A DNA stretch of 17,571 bases from DASQUK01 sp046723645 (GCA_046723645.1 JBKOUY010000116.1:1-17571); one strand, 5' to 3'; shown: positions 1 to 8,056, numbered from the stretch's first letter. The notes: a model not told the origin generated them from the letters alone. Program-made: numbers and translations.

Positions 1-585
<585 letters not shown>

Positions 586-590
586 GCGTC

Positions 591-623
591 GCCGGCTCCC
601 GGTCCAACCGCCCGTTAGCCGGC
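591..623. terminator. Possible bidirectional hairpin between convergent genes
   Basis: GCCGGCT at 591-597 is the exact reverse complement of AGCCGGC at 617-623, giving a 7-bp stem with a 19-base loop between two convergent stop codons (583-585 on plus, 615-617 on minus). There is no T tract on either side and the loop is long, so terminator function is only a positional inference. Confidence 0.3.
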
Positions 624-1709
624 CACGCTGCGGGTGTGGGCATCGAAGAAGTCGAGCACCACCTCCGTGGCGTCGATGACGCCGGGCTCCGTGGGCACGG
701 CGGCCCGCGGCCACTCGTGGCCCCAGCCGGCGAGGGTCCACAGCTCCACAGTGGTCCCGTCCTCGCACCCCGACCAGCGGGTCACCACCAGGCCACGGGT
801 CGACTCGTCGACGGCGGGCCGGGTATCACAGCCGTCGAGCGACGCCCACGCCGCCATGCGGTCGGGCACCGACGGGTTGCCCAGGTCGAATCCCATAAGC
901 GAGCCGCCGGCGTAGCCGGCGATGGGGTCGGCGTCGCCGTGGACGGCCAGGACCGAGACCGGGTCGTCGCCGGCGCATGCACCGCTGAGGTTGACGCCCG
1001 CCACCGGCGCGATGGCCGTGAACCGGTCGCCGAGCTCGCAGCCCAGCGTCGTGCTCATCCCGGCGCCGTTGGACATGCCGGTGGCGAACACCCGGTCGGC
1101 GTCGACGCAGTGCTCGTCGCTCACGGCGTCGAGCAGCGTATCGATGAAGCCGACGTCGTCGGCGCCGAGGTCCGAGAGCGCCACCGTCGCGCCGTTCACG
1201 GTGATCTTGCCGGGGTCGGACCCGAAGAAGTTCCAGAACGCCAGCCCGTCGAAGCCGCCGGTGCGCGCCGCGGTGGGCGCGTCGTCGGGCACGTCCAGGG
1301 CCGCCCCCTGGGGAGTCACCACGATGTAGCCGCGCTCACCGGCAAGCGCCGGCAGGTCGGTGGTCGTGTCCTGGCTCGAGATGTCGCCGCCGAACCCGTG
1401 CAGGTTGAACACCAGCGGTGCCGGCTCGGTCCCGTCGTACCCGGGCGGCAGGTGCACGACGTACTCACGCCGGAGGCCGCCGGCGGTGATGGTGCGCGGC
1501 CCAGGGTCGACGTGGGCGCCCCGACCCGGCCCGCAGTCGGCCGCGGACGCATCGACGCCCGCCGGAGCCACCGACTCGTCCCGCGGCGCGTCGCCGCCGC
1601 CCCGACATCCGGCGGCCATCACCAAGGCGAGGGCCAGCCATCCAAGTCGACGGGTCACGGGCCAGACCGTATGTGTCCCGGCGAGCGGGGTGGTGAGGAC
1701 CCGAGACAT
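615..1709 (-). CDS. Lipoprotein alpha/beta-hydrolase esterase, PHB depolymerase/LpqC-like (CE1-type)
   Basis: The 364-residue protein has a basic n-region with RR (20-21), a hydrophobic stretch and a lipobox VMAAGC ending at Cys35, so it should be exported and lipid-anchored on the outer face of the membrane. The mature part is an alpha/beta-hydrolase of the polyhydroxybutyrate depolymerase/feruloyl esterase family: oxyanion-region NLHGFGG (102-108), nucleophile motif GMSNG with Ser213, a DADP loop (Asp259 or Asp261 as the acid), and catalytic His331 in GWGHEWP. The family hydrolyses ester bonds in polymers or cell-envelope and plant-derived esters; the substrate here is unknown. The start is uncertain: ATG at 1709 gives a long n-region without a clear ribosome site, while an in-frame GTG at residue 18 (codon 1656-1658) would leave a more typical lipoprotein signal. 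It is divergent from the ScyD-like gene. Confidence 0.85.
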   Translation of the reverse strand: MSRVLTTPLAGTHTVWPVTRRLGWLALALVMAAGCRGGGDAPRDESVAPAGVDASAADCGPGRGAHVDPGPRTITAGGLRREYVVHLPPGYDGTEPAPLVFNLHGFGGDISSQDTTTDLPALAGERGYIVVTPQGAALDVPDDAPTAARTGGFDGLAFWNFFGSDPGKITVNGATVALSDLGADDVGFIDTLLDAVSDEHCVDADRVFATGMSNGAGMSTTLGCELGDRFTAIAPVAGVNLSGACAGDDPVSVLAVHGDADPIAGYAGGSLMGFDLGNPSVPDRMAAWASLDGCDTRPAVDESTRGLVVTRWSGCEDGTTVELWTLAGWGHEWPRAAVPTEPGVIDATEVVLDFFDAHTRSVAG

Positions 1710-1731
1710 CCCGCACGGGCGCTGTTACTGT
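1703..1731 (+). promoter_or_regulatory. Candidate promoter for the ScyD/ScyE-like gene
   Basis: GAGACA (1703-1708) and TACTGT (1726-1731) are separated by 17 bases, a reasonable housekeeping-sigma spacing, with TACTGT fitting the actinobacterial TANNNT -10 pattern. It would give a leader of roughly 75-80 bases before 1817. It overlaps the first codons of the longest esterase reading, which is another reason to suspect a downstream esterase start. Matching is by eye only. Confidence 0.3.
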
Positions 1732-1816
1732 GCGGCGGAGCGGGCCGGGTGGGCAGGCGGAGATGCTCGGGTCGCACGCGTGAGTTGGCGGCTCCGCTGG
1801 GTCCAGGAGGGTTCAC

Positions 1817-2902
1817 ATGCCAATATCTCATCGTTCCGGCAGGGCAGCGGCACTGGTGGCAGCGCTTGCCCTGGTCCTGGCTTTGATCGCGGCCGGCTCG
1901 GCGGCCCCCGCATCGGGGCAGCCGTCGTTCGAGGTGGTCGCCACCGGGCTCGACAACCCGCGACACGTCTCGTTCTCGCCGACGGGCGCGCTCTACGTGG
2001 TGGAGGCGGGCCGCGGGGGCGACGGCCCGTGTGTCCAGCATCCCCAACTGGGCGAGTTCTGCCTGGGCTTCAGCGGCGCAGTCAGCCGTGTGCGGGACGA
2101 CGGACCCGACGAGCGGGTCCTGACCGGCGTGCCGTCCATCATCAACGAGGAGGGGGAGACCCTCGGGCCGTTCGACATCGCGTTCACGGGCAGCCAGAAG
2201 TTCGTGCTTTCGGTCGGCCTTGGCGGCAGTGATGAGTTCCGGGCCGGGTTTGGACCCGATGGCGCCCTGCTCGGCACCCTGGTCACCGGGAAGCTGAAGC
2301 ACGGCGGGTTCTCCCTATTCGCCGACGTCCTGGCGAACGAGGCGGTGGCCAATCCCGACGGAACCGACATCGACAGCCAGCCCAACGGCCTGGTTCGCCA
2401 AGGCGACGGATACATCGTCGCCGACTCCGGCGGCAACGCCGTGGTGCGCGCGTCCCACAAGGGGACGTTCACCACGATCACGCCGCTGCCCCCCACCGCG
2501 ATCGGCGCAGATGCTGTGCCCACATCAGTCGTCAAGGGTCCCGATGGTGCCTACTACATCAGCCAGCTCACAGGCTTCCCGTTCCAGCCGGGTGCCGCCA
2601 ACATCTGGCGGGTCGTTCCCGGCCAGGCTCCGACCGTGTACGCGTCGGGCCTCACCAACCTGACCGACCTCGCCTTCGCTGCGGACGGCACGCTGTATGC
2701 GGTCGAGATCTCCAGCATCGGGCTGCTGAACGGTCCGATCGGCGCGCTGGTGAGGATCACACCGGGCGCCAGCCAGCACACCACCGTCCTCGGTGACATC
2801 TTCGCCCCGTACGGGGTCGCACTGGCCGGGAACAACGCCTACGTCAGCACGTGCGGGGTATGTACGGGCGAGGGCCAGGTGATCAAGATCCCGCTGGGCT
2901 GA
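1817..2902 (+). CDS. Secreted ScyD/ScyE family beta-propeller-like protein
   Basis: The 361-residue protein starts at ATG 1817 behind a strong ribosome site (AGGAGG, 1805-1810, six-base spacing). It has a classical signal peptide (about 1-34: basic start, long Ala/Leu/Val core, small residues before GQPS). The mature chain reads as repeated beta-propeller blades: VVATGLDNPRHVSFSPTGALYV, then GPFDIAFTG, SQPNGLVRQGDGYIVADSGGNAVV, VVKGPDGAYYISQLTGFPFQPG, LTDLAFAADGTLYAVE and a final APYGVALAGNNAYVS blade. This is the pattern of the ScyD/ScyE family, named from the cyanobacterial scytonemin cluster but widespread in actinomycetes, where its role is not known. Four cysteines in CVQHPQLGEFC and CGVC could form disulfides. 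No other scytonemin genes are nearby, so a sunscreen role is not supported. Confidence 0.87.
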   Translation: MPISHRSGRAAALVAALALVLALIAAGSAAPASGQPSFEVVATGLDNPRHVSFSPTGALYVVEAGRGGDGPCVQHPQLGEFCLGFSGAVSRVRDDGPDERVLTGVPSIINEEGETLGPFDIAFTGSQKFVLSVGLGGSDEFRAGFGPDGALLGTLVTGKLKHGGFSLFADVLANEAVANPDGTDIDSQPNGLVRQGDGYIVADSGGNAVVRASHKGTFTTITPLPPTAIGADAVPTSVVKGPDGAYYISQLTGFPFQPGAANIWRVVPGQAPTVYASGLTNLTDLAFAADGTLYAVEISSIGLLNGPIGALVRITPGASQHTTVLGDIFAPYGVALAGNNAYVSTCGVCTGEGQVIKIPLG

Positions 2903-2919
2903 TCGGGCCGCGATCGTCG

Positions 2920-3525
2920 TCAGACGTCGATCCACGCCGAGAGGAGTGGATGGCGACGCGGTCGGTCGATGCGGATCTGACCGTCGGGGCGATAGCCGGC
3001 GTGTCTCAGGTCGTCGAAGAGCGGCCTGGGCACGCCGTCGCGGTCGGTGTATGAGCTGACGATCAGCCGCCCGCCCGGCTCGACAAACTCCCCGAGCAGC
3101 CGGGCGACGAGGTCAGCCAGCCAGCCGCGCGGAACCAGGTCGTCCAGTGCCGTGACGTACCTGAACCGCCGCGGCGGCTTCCACGACATCACCGATCCCG
3201 TCCAGATCCGCTCGGCGAGCCCGGGATGCAGGGAGCGAGCGAGCTCGGCGAGCGCGGGCAACAGTTCGAGGCCATAGGGCTCGATCCGGATGTCGCGCTC
3301 CGCGCACCAGGCGGGCAAGGTCGCCAGCAGGTGCCCGTTGGCGCAGCCGACGTCGAGCCACGTGCCATCGCCGTCCATCGGCACGCAGAGGTGCTGGCGC
3401 TTCGCTCGCCACGCACCCGCAGACGTCTCGCTCGAGCCCGAACCCCCCGGCCCGGCGCCCGCGGCGAGGTACACCTGCTCGAGCTGCTCGGTGGTTCGGC
3501 TGTCCCACGCCTCCAGGTCACTCAC
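2920..3525 (-). CDS. Class I SAM-dependent methyltransferase
   Basis: The 201-residue protein has the Rossmann-type methyltransferase signature: motif I LDVGCANG (57-64) for SAM binding, an acidic residue at the end of strand 2 (Glu87 in GLEL), the strand-4 segment YVTALDDL (123-130) and a strand-5 block PGGRLIVSSYT (150-160). It ends soon after, so the C-terminal substrate region is short. The acceptor (small molecule, lipid or macromolecule) cannot be read from the sequence. The start used is GTG at 3523-3525, with no clear ribosome site upstream. It converges with the ScyD-like gene (17-base gap) and diverges from the SARP regulator; a CRP-like palindrome lies across its start codon. Confidence 0.85.
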   Translation of the reverse strand: MSDLEAWDSRTTEQLEQVYLAAGAGPGGSGSSETSAGAWRAKRQHLCVPMDGDGTWLDVGCANGHLLATLPAWCAERDIRIEPYGLELLPALAELARSLHPGLAERIWTGSVMSWKPPRRFRYVTALDDLVPRGWLADLVARLLGEFVEPGGRLIVSSYTDRDGVPRPLFDDLRHAGYRPDGQIRIDRPRRHPLLSAWIDV

Positions 3526-3540
3526 GTGAGCATCATCACA
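3525..3540. promoter_or_regulatory. Candidate CRP/GlxR-type site in the methyltransferase-SARP divergent region
   Basis: CGTGA-GCATCA-TCACA differs at one of ten defined positions from the CRP/GlxR consensus TGTGA-N6-TCACA. It also overlaps a perfect ten-base palindrome CTCACGTGAG at 3521-3530. The site lies at the start codon of the methyltransferase (where binding would block transcription or initiation) and about 90 bases upstream of the SARP start. Only the match is seen; binding is inferred. Confidence 0.4.
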
Positions 3541-3632
3541 GGGCAGGGAACGGCGTGGATCCGTCCCAACCTGCCGTCCAGGTGGTGGTGGCCACGGGTG
3601 GTGCGGATTACCGTTGATGGCGGGGCGAACCC

Positions 3633-6566
3633 GTGAGCTCAGAGATCGACATCAGGTTGCTGGGCCCGCTCGAGGTCGAGGTCTCGGGCAAGCTCGTCCG
3701 CTTCGAGGGTGTCAAGCAGCGCCGGCTATTTGTGGCACTTGCGCTGCGCGCCCCTGAGGTCGTGTCGGTCGACGAGCTGCTAGAGGTCTTGTGGGGCGAC
3801 GAGCTCCCCGCCGGCGCCCTGACGGCGCTCCAGAAGCAGATCTCGCGCCTCCGCATGCGATTGGGCGACGGATCGGCCGTGCGCCATCGCGCGGCGGGCT
3901 ACGCGTTGGAGGTCGACCCAGGCGCGATCGACGTCCGCCGGTTCGATGCATTGCTGAAGGGCGCCCGCCTTGCACGCGGGCGCAACGACCCGGATCGCGC
4001 CGCTCACGACCTGCGGGCCGCGCTCGAGCTGTGGCGCGGGGAAGCGTTGGCGGATCATCGCTTCGATGAGTTTGCCCAGAGTGAGATCCGGCGGCTGGAG
4101 GAGCGGCGACTGGAGGCGCTCGAGGAGCGACTGGCAGCCGAGCTTGCCGGCGGGGCCGATGCCGATCTCGTCGGCGAACTGCGGGCGCTGGTCGCGGAGC
4201 ATCCGCTCCGGGAGCGGCTGCGGGCGCAGTTGATGGTCGCGCTGTATCGCGCCGGCCGGCAGGCGGACGCGCTGGAGACGATGCGTGCCGGCCGCTCGTT
4301 GTTGGTGGAGGAGCTCGGGATCGAACCGGGGCCCGAGCTGCGCCGGCTGGAGCGCATGATCCTTGCCCACGACCCCGAGCTGTTGGCCGATTGTCCCGGC
4401 GGTGCCCGCGCCGCATCTCTGCCTGCGGCTGCCAACGAGACGATCGGGCGCGGCGGCGAGCTCGCCGAGCTCATCGAGCTCGTGGTGCAGCCAGGCGTGC
4501 GGCTGGTCACGCTGGTGGGCCCCGGAGGCGTCGGCAAGACACGGCTGGCGCTCGACGTCGGACGCGCCGTGGCTGATCGCTTCCCGGGCGGCGTCGGCCA
4601 TCTCAATCTCGACGGCGTCGAGGACGCCGGCGTGCTCGTTCCGGGGGCAGCGGCCGCCTTGGGGGTGGTGGCCGCCACGGCGACCGAGCTGGGTGAGCAG
4701 CTGCGCCGCGCCACGCGGGGGGCGCCGGCGCTCCTAATCCTGGACGGCTTCGAGCGCTTCCTCGACGACGTCAGACTGGTTGGGGAGCTGCTGGCCGCGG
4801 TGGCGAACCTGACGGTGGTGGCGACCAGTCGCGCTGCACTGCGGTTGAGCGCCGAGCACATCTATCGCGTCCACCCGTTGACCGCGCCGAATGCGGCGGC
4901 GTTGCTGGTCGAGCGCGCGCATGCGGTGCAGGCCCACTGGGGGTCCGACCAGGAGGTCGTCGAAGCGATCTGCGCCCGCCTCGACGGCCTGCCGCTGGCG
5001 ATCGAATTGGCGGCTGATCGGGCACGTCTGTTGCCGGCCCGGGCGCTGCTCACGCGGCTCGAGCATCGCCTCGAGCTGCTGACCGGTGGGCCGCGCGATC
5101 TCCCAACGCGCCAGCGATCGCTCCGCGCGACGCTCGAGTGGTCGTGGGACGCGCTCGAGCGGCGCGAACAGGTGCTCCTCGGCCGACTGACGGTGTTCGA
5201 GGGAGGCGCCTCGTTGGAGGGCATCGAGGCGGTCTGCGACGGCGAGCCCGGGGAGAGCCTGGAGCCGGTCGTGTCCTCGCTGCTCGACAAGACGTCGTTG
5301 TTGCGGACGGACTCCGGCAAGGATGCGGAGCCCCGGGTCTCGATGCTCGACACGGTGCGGGAGTTCGCCGCCGAGCGCGCCGCCGAAGGCGACGACGTCG
5401 CGGCGATCGAGCAGCGGCATGCAAGCTACTTCCTGGCGTATTGCGAGCACGCAACGGAGCAGGCGGCCCGCACCGACCGGCGCGAGTGGCTCGAGCGCCT
5501 CGCCCAGGAGCGCGGAAATATCCGCTTGGCCTTCGAGCGGTTCCTGCGCGCCGGCACAGTCGACGAGGCGCTGCGGGTGGCCATCGCGTTCGCGGCCGCC
5601 CTGCCGTGGGACGCGCACGTTCACGAGGTCCGCGGCTGGCTCGCACAAGCGCTCCTCGCGACGACGCCTGCGCCCCAGGCGCGCCGCGCGATTGCCCTCT
5701 ATTGGGACGGGCGGCTCGCGCTGTCGCAGGCCCGCGTCGCCGAGGCCGAGCGGCAGCTCCAAGCGGCACTGATCCTGGCGCGAGAGGCCGGGGAACCAGC
5801 GGTCGAGGCGGCGGCGCTCGCCAGCCGGGGACGCTTGGCGGTGGTTGTCGCGGCTGCCGAAGCGCCTGAAATCTGCGACGCTGCTGTGACCGCGGCGCGC
5901 CGCGTCGGCGACCCCATCCTCGTCGCCGACGCACTCTTGACCCTGGCCGCAGCGTCCGAGCGCGCCGGAGCATGGGAGCGCGCCGGCATGCTCGCCGGGG
6001 AGGCGCTACCGCTCTACCGGGCCGCCGGCGATCCCTACGGCGCGGCATCGGCGCTGGCGGAGCAGGGCTGGTACGACCTGGTCCACGGCCGGCTGGACGC
6101 CGCGGAAGAGCGCCTCAGCGAGGCGCTCGAGCTGCGCCGCCGCCACGGCGACGACCGGCGACTGGTCGAGCCGCTGATCGATCACGCGTGGCTGATGCTC
6201 GCTCGCCGCAGTGACGAGCGGGCGGCCCGCGGCTTCCTCGACTGCCTGGAGCTGGCGCGCCACGTCGACGACCAGTTCAACCTCGGTGAGGCACTGATGG
6301 GTCTGTCGACTGTGGCCGCGCTCAGCGGACGCTGGCCAGAGGCAGCCCGGATGGCCGGCGCCTCGGCGGCAGTCCACGAGCGGATCGGCGCGCCACCCTG
6401 GGAGTCCGTCACTGCCATGCACGAGCAAGCGCTGGCGATGGCACGCGAGGGACTCGGCGGCGAGCGGTTCGCTTCCGACTACCGTGAGGGTCGTCGACTG
6501 TCCGCCGAGGACGCTGCCCTTCTCTACGGCGCGTCGACCGACGCAGTGGCAAGGGTCACCCGCTGA
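3633..6566 (+). CDS. AfsR/SARP-family transcriptional regulator (wHTH-BTAD-NTPase-TPR)
   Basis: The 977-residue protein starts at GTG 3633. Order of parts: an OmpR-like winged-helix DNA-binding domain (about 8-92, beginning IRLLGPLEVEVSG and containing LLEVLWGD); a bacterial transcriptional activation domain (about 97-245, ending GIEPGPELRRLERMIL); a STAND-type NTPase (about 265-500) with Walker A GPGGVGKT at 296-303, Walker B LLILDG (Asp371), the ATSR sensor block and GLPLAIELAA; a winged-helix segment around 500-540; and a long helical TPR-like repeat region to the C-terminus. These regulators act as nucleotide-dependent switches that activate target promoters, often for secondary metabolism. 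No biosynthetic cluster is visible here, so the target is unknown; the divergent methyltransferase is the nearest candidate. The length is normal for large SARPs and all key nucleotide-binding residues are intact. Confidence 0.92.
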   Translation: MSSEIDIRLLGPLEVEVSGKLVRFEGVKQRRLFVALALRAPEVVSVDELLEVLWGDELPAGALTALQKQISRLRMRLGDGSAVRHRAAGYALEVDPGAIDVRRFDALLKGARLARGRNDPDRAAHDLRAALELWRGEALADHRFDEFAQSEIRRLEERRLEALEERLAAELAGGADADLVGELRALVAEHPLRERLRAQLMVALYRAGRQADALETMRAGRSLLVEELGIEPGPELRRLERMILAHDPELLADCPGGARAASLPAAANETIGRGGELAELIELVVQPGVRLVTLVGPGGVGKTRLALDVGRAVADRFPGGVGHLNLDGVEDAGVLVPGAAAALGVVAATATELGEQLRRATRGAPALLILDGFERFLDDVRLVGELLAAVANLTVVATSRAALRLSAEHIYRVHPLTAPNAAALLVERAHAVQAHWGSDQEVVEAICARLDGLPLAIELAADRARLLPARALLTRLEHRLELLTGGPRDLPTRQRSLRATLEWSWDALERREQVLLGRLTVFEGGASLEGIEAVCDGEPGESLEPVVSSLLDKTSLLRTDSGKDAEPRVSMLDTVREFAAERAAEGDDVAAIEQRHASYFLAYCEHATEQAARTDRREWLERLAQERGNIRLAFERFLRAGTVDEALRVAIAFAAALPWDAHVHEVRGWLAQALLATTPAPQARRAIALYWDGRLALSQARVAEAERQLQAALILAREAGEPAVEAAALASRGRLAVVVAAAEAPEICDAAVTAARRVGDPILVADALLTLAAASERAGAWERAGMLAGEALPLYRAAGDPYGAASALAEQGWYDLVHGRLDAAEERLSEALELRRRHGDDRRLVEPLIDHAWLMLARRSDERAARGFLDCLELARHVDDQFNLGEALMGLSTVAALSGRWPEAARMAGASAAVHERIGAPPWESVTAMHEQALAMAREGLGGERFASDYREGRRLSAEDAALLYGASTDAVARVTR

Positions 6567-6660
6567 CCTTTGCCCGGGCCTGACGTCAGCCACACGTCCG
6601 CGGAAGGTCAAGGAGGGGTGGTCTGCTGCGTCCAAGCAGAACTCCCCGGAGGTGGCCGGC

Positions 6661-6960
6661 ATGTTCAGTTTCTACTGCCCGACTTGCGATCTCTCGTTCC
6701 TCTCCTGGACCCGCAGCCTCGTCTCGTTGCGCAACTCGAGCGATGGACCCATCGGGTTCCTTCGTTGTCCGAACGGCCATTTCAACGCCGTTCGATTTCA
6801 CAAGCCGCGCCGGTCCGGCGCCGATGGCGTCGTGCGAGGCGAGCGTGGCACCGGCCGCGTTGCGTACCTGCGTGGCAGGCCCGCATCCGAATGGGTCGCT
6901 GCCGTCTCGAAGCGTCGCCCGACCTCTGAGCACCCCGGGCTGGAGCGCGCCTCCGCGTGA
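6661..6960 (+). CDS. Small zinc-ribbon protein of unknown function
   Basis: ATG 6661 follows a clear ribosome site (GGAGG, 6648-6652, eight-base spacing), which decides this start over in-frame codons further upstream that would overlap the SARP gene. The 99-residue product begins MFSFYCPTCD and has CxxC (Cys6, Cys9) and a second knuckle CPNGH (Cys36, His40), a Cys3His zinc-ribbon arrangement of the kind seen in very small actinobacterial proteins. Residues after about 50 are basic and low in recognisable structure, and may be a poorly conserved tail. No function can be assigned; nucleic-acid or protein binding is plausible for a lone ribbon. Its stop (TGA 6958-6960) overlaps a GTG that opens a decayed frame. 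Confidence 0.6.
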   Translation: MFSFYCPTCDLSFLSWTRSLVSLRNSSDGPIGFLRCPNGHFNAVRFHKPRRSGADGVVRGERGTGRVAYLRGRPASEWVAAVSKRRPTSEHPGLERASA

Positions 6961-7195
6961 CCCGCAAGGCCGAGGCTGTGCTCGAAGCAGTCACGGTGTG
7001 AGCGCAGCGGCGCGACGCCGAACGGGCCGCGGCGCTGCGCTCGCCCGCAAAGTGGTCACGCGAGGCCACCGACCCCGAGATCAGGCGCTGGTGGCCAACG
7101 CCGAGCGGTGGCTGACCGCCCGGCACACTGCGCCGTCGCCGGCGAGGACGACTCGTAAAGCCCGGGGCCTTTGGACTGCCGCAGCGTGGCGATGA
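6957..7195 (+). pseudogene. Possible decayed ORF formerly coupled to the zinc-ribbon gene
   Basis: GTG at 6957-6959 overlaps the zinc-ribbon stop in a GTGA arrangement typical of coupled genes, but the frame meets TGA after 14 codons (6999-7001). Past that stop the same frame continues as plausible charged, helix-like protein (AQRRDAERAAALR..., ...WSREATDPEIRRW) until TGA 7113-7115. A different frame then gives VANAERWLTARH and runs to 7195. One nonsense change and one frameshift would join these into a protein of about 78 residues. I do not recognise the family, and GC-rich noise can look like this, so the call is tentative. Confidence 0.3.
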
Positions 7196-7290
7196 GGACG
7201 ACATTTGGCCACGCCGGCCGAGAGCACCCATGTCGGCACGCCCACGTCGTGTTGTGACCGTCCAATTCGCGCCCGCCGGTCCCGGGCGGG
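7196..7290. other. Short non-coding stretch with a hairpin
   Basis: No convincing gene is seen. CCCGCC (7272-7277) and GGCGGG (7285-7290) form a six-base stem with a seven-base loop directly beyond the stop of the doubtful minus-strand ORF. No T tract follows on the minus strand, so it is at most a weak terminator candidate. Confidence 0.25.
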
Positions 7291-7824
7291 TCAGGCAGCC
7301 TCGCACTCGTGGGGTCGTCGGGACTCGGCGAGACGTACCGGGCCGGCGACCTTGGCCGACGCCATTGGCGTCACGGCGGCGGGCTGGGAAGCAGCGGCGC
7401 CGAAACGCCGCCACGGCCGTGCGATGCGCCCGCGGCAATCGATGGGGGACCGGTAACGGCGCGCTTCGATGGGGGACCGGTGACGGCGCGCTCGTGTCCC
7501 CTCGGCGGCGAGCCGGGCCCGGGCCGCGTCGACCGCAAAGTCACGCTGGCGTAGCTTGGCGTCTTCGAGGCTGGTCAGGGGGTCTATAGCTTTCCCTCGT
7601 TGGGTCGTCACCGGCGCGGTGCCTGCCGCGCGTGCGCTCGCCGGACCGGCCAGCGGCCCGGCCAGCGGCGGTGGCGTCGCGTCGGCTCGGTCGGGAACCG
7701 GCCCGCGTGGTGGCTCGAGGGCCACGACCCCGCTTGCAGGTGATATGGAGCGTTCATCGGGCTGTAGAGAGCGTTCATCGGACTCTCCTTGTGTTCGGTG
7801 TTGAGCGGACGGTGCGGGTGCCAC
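7291..7824 (-). CDS. Doubtful hypothetical ORF, possibly degraded
   Basis: A 177-residue minus-strand frame opens at GTG 7824 and ends at TGA 7291-7293. It is rich in Ala, Pro and Arg, with one protein-like stretch (DAKLRQRDFAVDAARARLAAEG, roughly residues 88-109) predicted as a charged helix. Third positions are mostly G/C from about codon 35 on. Against it: no ribosome site for the GTG, a proline/arginine-rich composition, and a better start signal for a different frame (AAGGAG then ATG at 7778, giving a 56-residue product MNALYSPMNAPYHL... ending at 7608). A possible reading is that the ATG 7778 frame is the true 5' end and the 7291-7824 frame the true 3' end of a gene now frameshifted. 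No family was recognised. Confidence 0.25.
   Translation of the reverse strand: MAPAPSAQHRTQGESDERSLQPDERSISPASGVVALEPPRGPVPDRADATPPPLAGPLAGPASARAAGTAPVTTQRGKAIDPLTSLEDAKLRQRDFAVDAARARLAAEGTRARRHRSPIEARRYRSPIDCRGRIARPWRRFGAAASQPAAVTPMASAKVAGPVRLAESRRPHECEAA
7439..7492. repeat. Tandem duplication, two 27-bp units
   Basis: Positions 7439-7465 and 7466-7492 are adjacent copies of a 27-base unit with a single difference (A at 7455, G at 7482). In the minus-strand frame it duplicates nine codons (RRHRSPIEA/RRYRSPIDC). Each unit contains GGGGGACCGGT. It looks like recent slippage or duplication in weakly constrained DNA. Confidence 0.85.
7748..7781. repeat. 13-bp direct repeat with 21-bp period
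   Basis: GAGCGTTCATCGG occurs at 7748-7760 and again at 7769-7781. Read on the minus strand it repeats ATGAACGCTC seven codons apart (MNALYSP/MNAPYHL), just after a good AAGGAG ribosome-site-like sequence. This suggests an imperfect tandem duplication of the start of a small gene. Confidence 0.7.
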
Positions 7825-7840
7825 GTCCCAACAGGGACGT
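7823..7840. other. Perfect 7-bp stem, 4-base loop hairpin
   Basis: ACGTCCC (7823-7829), loop AACA, GGGACGT (7834-7840) form a perfect compact hairpin. On the plus strand it is followed by TCTGCTT, which is only mildly T-rich. It could be a terminator or a protein-binding palindrome; neither is shown. Confidence 0.4.
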
Positions 7841-8000
7841 TCTGCTTGGGCGCAGCCAACTACGCGCGCCTGACCCCTATGGACCTTTGGCTAACGCGGC
7901 CCGCAGGCCGATGTCAGCGCCCGACGCTTGCCATCCCGTCCGGCAGATGGCCTGTACAAGTGCGCAAGGTCCCGGGTAGCCGAGGTGGGCCTGCACGCCC

Positions 8001-8016
8001 GGTGACCAACGTCACC
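8001..8016. promoter_or_regulatory. Palindromic operator candidate, CRP/GlxR-like core
   Basis: GGTGACCAACGTCACC is a perfect six-base inverted repeat with a four-base centre, and contains the CRP core GTGA-N6-TCAC. It sits 12 bases upstream of the candidate -35 element, about 54 bases before the predicted transcription start, so it is placed like an activator or repressor site for the diiron gene. Dependence on a cyclic nucleotide is inference. Confidence 0.45.
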
Positions 8017-8027
8017 ATCAGTAGGCC

Positions 8028-8056
8028 TTCACCCGGTCCACCAAGTGGCCAATAAT
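8028..8056 (+). promoter_or_regulatory. Candidate housekeeping promoter of the diiron gene
   Basis: TTCACC (8028-8033, four of six matches to TTGACA) and AATAAT (8051-8056, five of six matches to TATAAT) are 17 bases apart. The predicted leader is about 33 bases. AT-rich sequence is rare in this window, which makes the -10 stand out. ATAA-N6-TTAT around 8052-8065 overlaps it. Confidence 0.45.
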
